The translations under genes and the position numbers were made by a program. From Agarophyton chilense (Eukaryota > Rhodophyta > Florideophyceae > Gracilariales > Gracilariaceae), in the NCBI GenBank assembly GCA_030374765.1, contig JARGXX010000068.1, positions 4,836,001 to 4,900,000 on the forward strand: DNA of 64,000 nucleotides. The letters are read 5' to 3'. Positions 34,273 to 44,428 of the stretch are shown here, piece by piece (the first letter of the stretch is position 1; each line of letters begins with the position of its first letter). The notes under the pieces were generated by a model. It was not told the origin of the DNA. It saw nothing but the letters and a program-made list of their open reading frames with translations, and did no database searches.

Positions 34273-35690
34273 GTGATTGATCTCCTCAGGGAATACCAGA
34301 CGATGTGGTCAGGTAGATTTGCGAAAATCAGAGCCACTACACACCGCATTGACCTTCAGGATGATGGTAGACCACAGTTTCAGCACCCATACCGTACAGG
34401 CCTGAAGGGTAGGGAATTTGTCGCCGACCAGATGGACAAAATGCGCAAAGCTCACGTCATAGAGCCGGCGCCTCCTAACCAATCCGAATGTGCAAGTCCA
34501 TTGGTCCTCGTGGCGAAGAAAGATGGCTCCGTCAGGTTCTGTGTCAACTATAGGAAGCAGAACGCTGTAAACAAGAGGGACTCATACCCGATACCCCGTA
34601 TGGATGAATTTGTAGATTCCTTAGGTGAAGCAGCCGTGTTCACCACACTGGACGCTAATTCTGGATATTGGCAATTCCCTATGACTGAGAATGCGAGAAC
34701 GCTGACAACCTTCACCACCCATGAAGATCTGTTCAGCTTTACTCGTATGCCCTTTGATTTAAAGAAGGCGCCAGCGACCTTCCAACGGGTAATGGACATC
34801 ATACTGTCCAGATTCCAATATAAATACGCCCTGGTCTATTTATATGACGAAATAGTAGTCTCACGAACCGTGAAGGAACACCTTCACCACGTGAGGACGG
34901 TGCTAATAATTCTACAGGACGCCGGAGTAACACTGAAACTACGCAAATGCGCCTTCTTCTAGGCATCAGTGGACTATCTCGGTCACTTCGTCCTCCTAGA
35001 AAAGCTAAAGGTAGCCACACGTACCACGAACGCTATCCGGCAGGCTAAATCCCCCAGGACCCACACGAAACTACGATCCTTCGTGGGCTTGTGCAATTTT
35101 TACCGACGGGTCGTCGAAGTGTTTGCCAAGATCTCGGCCCCTCTCAACGCAATGCTGAAAAAGGGAACTCCTTCGGAGTTTGAGGCCCTTAGCAACGACC
35201 AGTATGAAGCATTTCAAACCCTAAAAGACCAATTGCTGAACCCACTATATTGGCTTATCCAAAACCGAATAGTCCCTTTTTCTTGAACACAGATCCCTCT
35301 GATGTCCAAGTGGGATGTCCACTGCTACAGCAACAGGAGTCAAGGAAGTACTATTGACCTATTGGATACTGAAGCAGAAGTCTCACCAGCGCGGAACGAA
35401 ACTACAGTACTACCGAAAAGGAATGTCTAGCCATCATGTGGTCCGTATTGACACTCCGTCCATCCCTCGAGGGAACAAGGTTTACCACTAGGTCAGACCA
35501 CAATTCACTCCGCTGGTTACTCAATACGCCCGATGCTTAAAGTCGCCTCGCTTGGTGGCGCCTCAAGCTGTCATAATATGACTACAAGATAACCTATAGG
35601 CCACGCATCAATCAACAGGCAGCAGATGCCCTCTCGCGAGTCATTACCGACGGAACTGATGACACTCCATTGGACGATCTAATTCCTACC
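34273..35690 (+). pseudogene. Gypsy reverse transcriptase and RNase H remnant
   Basis: The RT palm and fingers are clear: SPLVLVAKKDGSVRFCVNYR, FTTLDANSGYWQFPM, FTRMPFDLKKAPATFQRVMD. The YxDD active-site box reads VYLYDEIVVS, so the first catalytic Asp is Tyr (about 34840-34860). After a TAG at 34961-34963 the thumb/connection continues (TKLRSFVGLCNFYRRVVEVF). The RNase H domain follows in broken frames (LTSAERNYSTTEKECLAIMW, TTRSDHNSLRWLLNTPDA, INQQAADALSR). It is non-functional. Confidence 0.85.
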
Positions 35691-35879
35691 CCCTTTACAG
35701 ATGATGGACCTGAGGATTATACGGAAACGGATGACCTTATGGTAAGGTCCAATCGGATGATTCTGAGGTAAAGGAGAACGAATTCTACCTATTGAACTGG
35801 GAGAGAGTACCGCCCAATTCGACACCACCTCAGGTTAACGCGATAGAACCAGAGGAAAAAGAGCTCCTCCCTATAATTA

Positions 35880-37110
35880 TTGAAGAACTCCTATAAGAGC
35901 AAGTCGAAGACGAGTACTGCAAGGAAACCGCCCAATTGTTGGGAACTCCTGGATGCCTATTCGACTATGACCGATTTGGACTACTGTATCGCCACTCACC
36001 ACTGGATGGCTCACTCCAACGGGTAGTACCAAGGTCACTAAGGGCGCGATTCCTATACCTCGCTCATTTCCCTCGCTTGGCTGGTCGCCCTTGAGGCCGA
36101 CGAATGTACCAGACCGTAAGGAAGTTCTTGTGCTGGCCACTAATGGCGCAAGACCTATGACGAACGGCACGGACCTGTACCTCTTGCCTTCAAATCAGAC
36201 TGTCTCGCGCCAAACATCAGGCCAAATTGAAACCTTTCTCTGCCGCATGCCCGATGAAATTCGTCGCAATGGATATACTTGGACTTTTGCCCAAGTCGTC
36301 CCATGGGAAACGGTTTGTCTTGGTAATAACCGATAGGTTTACCAAATTTACACGAGCCCTGCCACTAGGGAAGACAACAGCCCCTTATGTCGCCGTGGCC
36401 TCCTGGTCCCACTGGGTATATCCATATGGCGTGCCACTCTACCTCTTTATGGATAATGGCAGCCAGTTTATATCCAAATTCTTCTCACACGATTGTGCTA
36501 CCTCAGATATCAAGCATTTGACTAACACGGCATACCATCCGCAAACCAATGGCCAAGTCGAACGCTTCAACCGCACCCTTCTGGCCCGATTGGCACACTA
36601 CGTATCGGAGCACCAATTGGACTGGGACGATTACGTTGAGCCACTGGTTTATGCCTACAACACGCAAGTGCACGCCTGCACGGAGACAACACCTTTCGAT
36701 TTAATACTAACAAGATCGCCACCGCCGATAGCTGTCGACCTTCCGGAGTCCATTATTCCCCAGGACATAACCGAGGGAATGACTCTTACCCACGCGAAGC
36801 GCTACTCGCGCCGACGCATCGACCGCATTATCCAATCGGCTAGAGCTGTACTGATCAAAGCCCAACGCCGCTACAAGGTCAATTTCGACAAAGCCGTTTG
36901 GAGCACACCTATCTTTGAAAAAGAGAACTGTTTTACCTGTACCGGCCCCCGAAAGACCGTGATGACCTCGAGGATACTACTTGAAAACTCCTACCTCGCT
37001 TGACGGGACCATATAAAGTCCCTAAGGCCAGTCAACACACAATTACGATACTAATTGACGGCCTACAGGACACCGTGTCTATTGATCGGATGAAACGCGC
37101 TCACAGTTCC
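35880..37110 (+). pseudogene. Gypsy integrase remnant
   Basis: A zinc-binding N-terminus is partly kept (CTSC pair near 36170). The catalytic core at 36227-37003 has all three acidic residues visible: Asp in AMDILGLLPKS, Asp in LFMDNGSQFISKFF, and Glu in YHPQTNGQVERFNRTL. The post-core block after a stop at about 37001 (LTGPYKVPKASQHTITIL, TVSIDRMKRA) is the usual gypsy C-terminal region. It is the best preserved domain of the element. Confidence 0.82.
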
Positions 37111-37119
37111 TCTGGCCTG

Positions 37120-37565
37120 GAACGCAATGACTGTTGCGTCAGCGTACGTGTCTCGACTGGTGTTAGCGTGGTAGAGCGGGTCCTAAGGTTCAAATCCTTG
37201 ACGGCGGCACTCCCAGAGTACTTGGTGCAATGGGCTGGCGTTTTCTGCGTAGTCCTACAGGTTGGAGCTACGAAAGCGATGGCTTGAAGACCAATTAGTG
37301 GAACTAATGTACCACAGGGGGTAATTTAGTATCCTAACGGTGCTTACCTTACTATAAGGGAGAGGCGTCACCCGAGCCAAGTAAATAACAATGGCGAGGC
37401 GCTGGGATCTCCCTTTCACTGTAATGCTATTCTATTACACTAACGAAACTAAAATAATAATCTAAATGAGCCCAGCTCAGGTCGACCTGTCCACGTGGCG
37501 TCTGTGAGATACTTCAGGCCCCGGCGGCTTACAGGGCTCAATCGTTATCATTGCTCCTTCACACT
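37120..37565 (+). repeat. Right arm of long inverted repeat
   Basis: Holds the end of gypsy pol: a chromodomain-like string PEYLVQWAG followed, after frame slips, by GWSYE and a possible end YHRG then TAA near 37320, and about 245 bases beyond. It pairs with 30625-31080 in reverse complement at roughly 75-80 percent by eye. It contains an exact tRNA B-box consensus match GGTTCAAATCC (37187-37197) preceded by an A-box-like TTAGCGTGGTAGAGCGG. Confidence 0.8.
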
Positions 37566-39270
37566 TCCCAACAGTGGTCATAATTCCGCGGATGCGATAG
37601 AGACACCTCCAGATAAGTCTCCAGCTGGGCAACGGTGTATTCCTAACCGAGAAGAATATCCTCCACACCAATCTGGCGAATACGATCCACAGTGGAGCGA
37701 GGAATCCGGAAGATACGTCCAACAGGTGAGAAACCGTAGTTGGTGATGCGAGGGTCGAAGCAACGGCAGTCCCAGGAAATACCGTCACGGGAGGCCTTAA
37801 CAGCGACAAGGGCCACAAGAACAGTCCACTCAGCGAGAGCCACAGACCAAATGGTATAATAGTGCCCCTCGTTTCGGTCGCAATGGCTGCCGAAGTATGC
37901 CAGCACAAAAGGATCGGGACGCACAACTATTGAGGTACCTCGTAGCCCTCCCACCAGTCAGGGCGGGTAACATACCATTTGCGGGGATTCTCAGTCGTTT
38001 GAGAAAGAAAATAACTCCGGGCAATTGAAACCATGCATGGTTCGAACGAGACGACTTCGGCAACGGATCCAGATCTCGGTGGCAGCGTCCTCGCCCCAAC
38101 GGTCACGATCCAAACAATGAATGGTATCGAAGGGTACGTTAAACATCACAACTTCCGAGTCAAGCTTGAGCTACTTCGTCGAGGGACCGATACGTTGCCA
38201 AAGTCCCACCAGGTTACGGAAGTAGAAGAACTCGTCCTTACACCGCAGATACGATAAGTCACTCGGAATGGTATTATGGATGAAGAATTGAAACGGTGAA
38301 TGCTGCTGACACTTCAAAAAGCAACCCTGTCGCCCAGGACTGGAACGATTATCCCTGGACCGCATTGGTGGAGCTAATGGCACGACAGCATAACGGTGAG
38401 TGTGCCAACGATTCCATGAGGCATAACCAGGAAGGGTGGGATTCTTGTACTGCGAACCAAACCCAGTGGTGTTGATCGGGACCGGCCAAGAGGTGGCCTC
38501 AAATTGTAGTGTGTTGAGCTTTTACGGGAAAGAGCCAAAAGGGTTGAGGGTTGAAGGCGGTGTGCTGAACAAACCCAGTTCGTAATGTCCGGACGCCAGC
38601 GGAACCCATATGACGCACCAGGGATGGGGGATGACAAGGAAACCGGAGCGGTAACGGCCTGGCCACGACCACAAACCCGAGAGCGAGAGCGGGTCAAGGG
38701 CTTCGAGACACCACGGATGCGATTCGAACCGCGGGGACCCTTACCAGACATGGTGGCCAGCAGGCATGGAGAGGTAGACCGCCGCGGTATTGCCTCAGTG
38801 CCAAGTTCTTTGTACCCATCGACTGTAGGCTCTCGCGCCCCACGTAACCCGTGACGGTCGTGCAATGTGTCCGCAGAGGTGCTCGAATCCTCCGTGGACT
38901 GCGTGTGAAAGAACCGAAGGGGCCCCACTGACACAGGAACCACACCCGTGTTTGGTCGACCCTTCGGCGGACATGCAACTCCCACCATGAGGTTTCGGGG
39001 AGTCTTTGTCCATCGCGACGAAGTGCAATCCAGCCGATAAGGTACGAGAAGGGAAAGAAAAGAAGGAGGGAAGGAAGACGGATGGAAACGATGACACCAG
39101 AAAGATCCGGAGCGAAAAAAAAGAAGCGGAGAAGTCACCGATGAAGTATGACGTTCGCACACTCGAAACATGCAACAAAAAATGAGACAAAAACGATTGG
39201 TAGACGAACTCCCGACCAATCTGGGAAACCCTCAAGAGAAGCTTAATTGGTAAGCCGTTACGAACGATCA
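37470..39270 (-). pseudogene. Decaying opposite-strand ORF beyond the gypsy 3' end
   Basis: On the minus strand, protein-like segments run toward the gypsy element. These are an Arg/Ser-rich part near 38.75-38.55 kb (SKPLTRSRSRVCGRG), a segment with GCFLKCQQHSPFQFFIHNTI and DEFFYFRNLVGLWQRI (about 38.37-38.17 kb), and VVRPDPFVLAYFGSHCDRNE with ITNYGFSPVGRIFRIPR (about 37.95-37.65 kb). It ends near GPEVSHRRHVD at about 37.48 kb. Stops and frame changes interrupt it. The last about 30 codons fall inside the inverted repeat, and a similar peptide (GPEVSYRRHVD) is encoded on the plus strand in the left arm. The family is not recognised. It might be an antisense ORF of the kind seen in some plant Tat-lineage gypsy elements, or simply a neighbouring element. 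Confidence 0.4.
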
Positions 39271-39279
39271 CGGGGGATA

Positions 39280-40029
39280 AATCTCAAGCGCCACGACGGT
39301 GGTCGAAATCGTTCAGCTCACCGCGCGGCATTATCCAAACGGTATATTGCATCCCGCACTGGCGACTGCTGCACTGAGGCATACCACACTGGCGAACGCT
39401 GCACCAAGGTACAGCCACGGGCCATGGCTGTCGCCAGGGGGGGAATCTGTAGTAGAGTGAGCTACAATGATGAGGTAATGATGCCACGTGGTGGACCTGG
39501 ATGGTGACCGGCATGCGCCGCGTACTACAGTGGCTTAGTTAGAAATTAGTATAGCTTTTCGCAAATTTAGTATTAGATAGATAGAATTGAGTAGATAGGG
39601 AGGCGCAACTCAAAGCACTTCCCCGCAGCCCCGTGGCCAGGAGCGCCACCGTAGGTCTGGTGGCCGGTGAGATATATATCTTTACAAGCATGGCCACCCC
39701 GATCACTATAGTAAATTTAAGTACTGACTAGACTACTTTTACGTCTTTTGGTTCCTATACTCGAGCATAAAAGCAATTCTAGCTTCCTTATGGTTTTACG
39801 CAGCCGCGCGCGCTGTGCATCACCGTCTATTACCGTGGTCTCAGTACGCCCGCCGTTCGTGTTGCATCCTTCAGTTGCTGGTGGTTCCATACCTTACAGG
39901 TATCTTCAATCTCCTCCTCCTGGTTCAACCCATTGTGCGCTCTCTAGAACCGACAGGTCCTAGACCCCCTCGCTAAAGGTTTGGCTTATACTACATTAGT
40001 CAGTTTTTCGTAAGAAGATACAATGAGGG
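39280..40029. other. Spacer with short direct repeats
   Basis: Two imperfect copies of a about 24-base unit occur at 39357-39380 and 39386-39409 (CACTGGCGACTGCTGCACTG and CACTGGCGAACGCTGCACCA). 39.6-39.7 kb contains a GC-rich self-complementary patch (GTGGCCAGG, CCTGG-like, TGGTGGCC). No gene is supported. Confidence 0.35.
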
Positions 40030-41046
40030 ACGCATGATCTTTCTGTTTGCAAAACTCACCGACGGTTTGTTCCTCGCAGGAAGTATGCAAGTAATGAGAG
40101 ATTTGACATGCACACATCCAAGAGGTTCAAAATAAGCAAAACCATCATTCTTGATGAAATTAAGTTCAACGGATGTATCTTGACGCAGCACGCAAACTTC
40201 GATATCATAATGTCAATAAAAAAATACATGGAAAGTTTGAAACAGATCAATATGAGCGAGAACAGGAGAGCGATGGAAGAAAATGAAGCTACAACATTGG
40301 AAAAGAAGTTGTATCGTCGAATAGAAGAAGAATTGGGATAGATTGGTACTAAGACTCTTCCACAAGCATTAAAAGTGGCATTCTTTTTTATGCCACAACA
40401 CCTACCGAAACTTCAGGTCAAAAACATTGTTAAAATGAAAAAAGGTTGATTGAGCTACAATGCATGACACCCAGTATAATTTTAAACGAAAGCAAGGCGT
40501 CATAACGGCAGCAAAGATTGTAACCTTTTCAGATGCATCTTTTAATGTCACACAGAACCAAAAATACGGACGAACTGAAACAGTTTCTGGAATAAGATAC
40601 AGTAGAAGTTTGAAAACGCAACGAAATATCACTTACTATATTGGGCTAGTTTGAAGGAGCGCATATTTTTTCACGTCATGGAGCAAAAACTTTGGATTTC
40701 ACTGATGCCGATGATCGCGGGTACAGATTGAAGATGGTTTCAAAGCAATTTCGCCACAGGATGGATTCAAAAACTTACTTAACGTGGACTCTAGAGAACT
40801 ATTCGACACTATAACGAAGTTGTATGAAAAAAATGAATACCTTCTGAGACAAACAGGTCAACGATTAAGAAATGTTTTCAATCTAAAGAGTTAGACAAAC
40901 TTAGGTAAGGACAGGTAAGAGCCAATATATCATATGCACTCACGAAGAACAATTCAGAGTCGCAAAAGCGTTTGAACTTAATAGCTCAGAATGAAATGTT
41001 ACAGATTCTATTGCACAAATTGTTTTCCTTAGATAGTGAATATTAG
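40030..41046 (+). pseudogene. Reverse transcriptase / RNase H C-terminal fragment of another retroelement
   Basis: In broken frames on the plus strand: KLTDGLFLAGSMQVMRDL (RT active-site region, where DD reads DG), FKISKTIILDEIKFNGCIL, IMSIKKYMESLKQ, an RNase H-like block VTFSDASFNVTQNQKYGR, HGAKTLDFTDADDRGYRLK, and NVDSRELFDTITKLYEKNEY with LLRQTGQRLRNVF. It ends KNNSESQKRLNLIAQNEMLQ and a stop at about 41046. The arrangement resembles the C-terminal part of copia-like polyproteins. It differs from both the 16-20 kb and the 31-37 kb elements, so it is a third retroelement family in the window. Confidence 0.6.
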
Positions 41047-41663
41047 ACACGAGCTCAAAATATTTGAAGCAACTGGGAGGTATGTTAAAGATCAGGATAT
41101 AAAAGCTTTAATTAAAAGGTTTCCGACTTTTTGAAACAGTGCTGATACTCGCTCAATAACAGCACAGTAACGTATGGCTAAATATGACTGGATCAAGCTA
41201 CAAAGAGACCGGGAAAATAGAAAAACATGGGGGTGTTCTATTTTAATTTCGGTCACTGTAACCATTGTATTTTCACTTGCTTTCGGAGCAGATGGAAGTG
41301 TCTGCGAGGAAGGATGAACAGGTCAATATTTTTCTGGAAGACTTTCAAGCTGAGAGAAAAGCATCCAATGATTGTCTTTGAAAGGGTTGTAGATTTCGTC
41401 AAACTTTGACATCTGATCGAACTTGTGGATTGGGGCGTGCCAGCCACGAACTACAGAATAAGACAGGGCTTGAGAAGGGTTTTTCAATGATTTATATATA
41501 GCCCATTCAAGGTGCGATATCTTCGTCGTTTTCTTTCTATGGATTCCGATCTTGGTAAAGTCTGTTTCAAAATCATATATCTTGCGCAAATTTTCCAAAA
41601 ATAGACGTTTTGGCTACATTAAAACTAACAAAAACAATATGAAAAAAGTTTGAAGTAAAAATA

Positions 41664-42844
41664 CTGTTTCAAAAACATAACAATTATTGCATCCTTTTTA
41701 TTCTAACGCGAGTTCAGTAGTTTATTTTTGCTTTTTTAGCCTGTATGAGACTTATACAACGATTTGGGATTGATTCTATAAAAGGATTGATAGCATTACA
41801 GTCAATCTTTTCCCAGCAATCTTTGAAAAAAAATTTAAATCAAAAAATGTATCAAATTGCCTTCCTTTCCCACTAACCATTCGGGCCAACCTTCCCCAAA
41901 ATTTTTCGATAGGGTTGAGGTCATGAGAGCGCGCAGACCATTCCATAACCTAACTATTTAGACTATTTAACCACTGTTTCATAGAATTAGACTTATGCAC
42001 AGGTGCATTATTTTGCTAAGAAATGAATTCTTCTCCGTGCATACAGTATGAAAAAGTTAAAAGATAGTTTTCAAGAACCTCAGCACCCTTCTTAGAGTTC
42101 ATATGAATTTCAACAAAAGCCATATCAGTTGCTCCTTTCGTAGAGATTTCAGCCTAAACCATTACTGATGCGCCTCCTGAATTCCTGTTCACATATACTT
42201 TTCTTTTCGTAGATTATGCCAATAAAATTTATAGCAATCTGGACCATCAAAGTTAAACTTTTTTCTTTGGAAAAGATAATATTATTCCATTCCGTTTTCC
42301 ATTACGCCGTTTGAGCACAAAATTCAACACGGTTTTTCTTGTGATTATCTTTTTGAAAAAAGTTTCCCTTATTTTTGTGTACTTGAACAAATTTTGACGG
42401 TTAACTTTATTCCATATATAAGATATTGATAGAAGAAAATTTAGATATTGGACAATGTTTGGCAAGATGAAGTGTTACGATATAGGTTTTTCTTAATTCC
42501 ACGCTTATTGGACGATGATAGTGATGTAGGACGGCCGATTGAACGCTTTGTTCCGTTTGTAGCGGGATTTTTTATGAAACTGCTGATTGTGTTTGGGTTG
42601 TGCTTGAGTTTTCGGGCTATATCTGCTGTAATCATACCTTGAACTACTAATTCCATGATTTGCAGCTGTTCAGAACGTGTCAGAGGCGCGCCACGAGCCA
42701 TAATTGAGCTAATGATTGTATAAAGGATATATTTTTGAAAGTGTTATTGACTTGGTGGTTTTTATTTGTTGTGAAATGTGCTCTACAGTACGTGAAATTT
42801 TTTGGCGCAGTTTTTTTAAAGGGATATGTTTTTGAAACGCACTG
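41664..42844 (-). mobile_element. Tc1/mariner transposon copy with TIRs and TA duplication
   Basis: The left end CTGTTTCAAAAACATAAC (41664-41681) and the right end GATATGTTTTTGAAACGCACTG (42823-42844) are inverted repeats, and both are bordered by TA (41662-41663 and 42845-42846), the signature target duplication of the Tc1/mariner superfamily. Length 1181 bp. The transposase lies between them on the minus strand and is broken. I see no second copy in the window. Confidence 0.85.
41700..42701 (-). pseudogene. Tc1/mariner transposase, broken
   Basis: It starts with a good ATG (MARGAPLTRSEQLQIMELVV) and an HTH domain (DIARKLKHNPNTISSFIKNP, then GRPTSLSSSNKR). Downstream, in shifted frames, come the FSKEKKFNFDGPDCYKFYWH region, a block with APVHKSNSMKQWL, and WSARSHDLNPIEKFWGRLAR. 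In the catalytic triad the second Asp (QQDNAPVH in relatives) reads Asn and is preceded by a stop, while the Glu of NPIE is kept with DD34E-type spacing. It is non-functional. Confidence 0.82.
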
Positions 42845-43213
42845 TATGTACTACAACTACTCAGGTTTGCTTTACAAATGTACATAGAGATATGGAAAGT
42901 AGAATGTCCCCTGGGATGCATAGCATTTATACTGCAACACACTCCTGTTTTTCGGCGAGTTTTACAAATTAGTTCGCTAAGGTTTATGTTTTCTGTGCTA
43001 ATACACAATTTGGTTAATTTATCTTTGGGCTAAAGTTCCAGAAGTTTTGCCTACACATAGATTGAGTTTTCAGGATCTCCCACTTTGACACTGCATATGT
43101 TCAAGGGTGCATGATTTGCGCATGCATCTCCATATCGTAGTTGCAGACAAAATTTCTCGCTGCGTTTAGTACGAGTTTGTTCAGCTTGGATTACATTTGA
43201 TTGTACATCTTCT

Positions 43214-44428
43214 CTAAGCCCCTGAGGGTCCTATGTAAGACACTTGGAAGGCACTCAGCATTGGTTGACCTACTTTTTTGTTAACCTCGATTGACAGAAC
43301 TGAATCTGGAGAGTCTACTTCGTACGACCGAACCAGTGGGGAGAACCTTCCTTGAGGAGAATCGCTGTATACATCGATTTCATTCTCCCTTTCAACAGAA
43401 TTTAAACGCACCTATATCGTCATCATATTCAAAAGCCAAAAAAAAGTTAGCAGTGATACATAAAACACAGCAGTGTTCAAAATATTAGCACAAATATGCA
43501 AACATACCGAAAACACACGGGCCCCTTCCCTCATGTACAAATGCGATATCTCCGCCCATTGTAAAACTACCATCCATCTTCCTGGTGCAGGAAGATCCAC
43601 TCTGTAAGTTACTTGAGCTGTAGCATAACGGTATGAAGAGTAGAGCATGGCGTCAATACGGCTCACAAAGTTGGCGGCAGCATACGGATCTTCCGCGATT
43701 TGGGAGTCCACATTGTACCACTTTGTTTTGCCCTCGTTGATAGGGCTTCTCTCTTCTACCCCCCCGCAATTCACCGTAATTTTGGAAAATATCGCGGTAG
43801 AGAAATCAGATTCGTTGGTCGGCATTTCAAGAGATTGAATCAAAGATTCCCCAATCTCAGGTTGTGGAGTGGTTTTGGCATTTGCTATGGGGTCTGGTTC
43901 ATTTGTTTGCGATGGAGCTGTCATTTGAGGGACAGAAGCCTCTGCAGAAGTTTGTGCCGTATCTTCTTTTCCGATCGCCTGAGAAGGCGACGGTGATATT
44001 GAGGGCGAAGATGTTGGATTGGGTGCCAAACTTGGGAGAGGAGAAGAGGAAGATTGTAGTTGGAACACAATCTCATCTTGATTTCCAGAAGCAATGTTTT
44101 CATCAATACTGGATGCATCAACTGGAATAGGAAGAGATGTTGGCTGTTCGGAAATTGTGTTCATGAGTTCATTAAATTCCAATTCTGCAGTGCCCTGAAG
44201 TTCCGATAGTTCTTCTGGCGTAGCATGAGGAATTGGTTCGAGAGGATCAGATGGAAAACCTTCGGGCATAGTCGACTGGTCAGGATCAACTTGGTTAGAA
44301 GAGGGAAGGGCCCCAGTTGTAAACGCCTGCAAAAGAAGTTCACCAAAATCTTGTTGAGCTACCACCCTGTTGCACGATATGACAATCGCCAGACCAAGAA
44401 ACAAAGAGGTAAACCTCAGAATTCTCAT
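43214..44428 (-). CDS. Secreted malectin-domain protein, two exons
   Basis: Exon 1 is 44428-43508 and exon 2 is 43411-43214, with a 96-base intron (GTATGT...GATATAG) splicing in phase to give 372 residues. Residues 1-24 form a signal peptide (RFTSLFLGLAIVISCNRVVA). About 30-210 is an acidic, Ser/Pro/Gln-rich region, probably disordered or O-glycosylated. About 212-370 is a malectin-like carbohydrate-binding domain: ITVNCGG, WYNVDSQIAEDPYAAANFVS, MLYSSYRYATAQVTYRVDLP, MVVLQWAEISHLYMREGARV, then across the junction VFSVRLNSVERENEIDVY and the final strand MLSAFQVSYIGPSG. No membrane anchor follows, so it appears secreted or lumenal. Malectins bind di-glucosides such as on N-glycans; the ligand here is unknown. 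Confidence 0.78.

Larger units (their letters stand above)
31197..37312 (+). mobile_element. Ty3/gypsy (chromovirus-like) retrotransposon, decayed
   Basis: Plus-strand order gag, protease, reverse transcriptase, RNase H, integrase, C-terminal chromodomain-like tail, which is the Ty3/gypsy order. All domains are recognisable but are broken by stops and frameshifts. No direct flanking long terminal repeats could be found; instead the 3' part occurs inverted on the left side (30625-31080). The sequence is richer in GC than the AT-rich spacers around it. The element cannot encode a working polyprotein as read. Confidence 0.85.
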
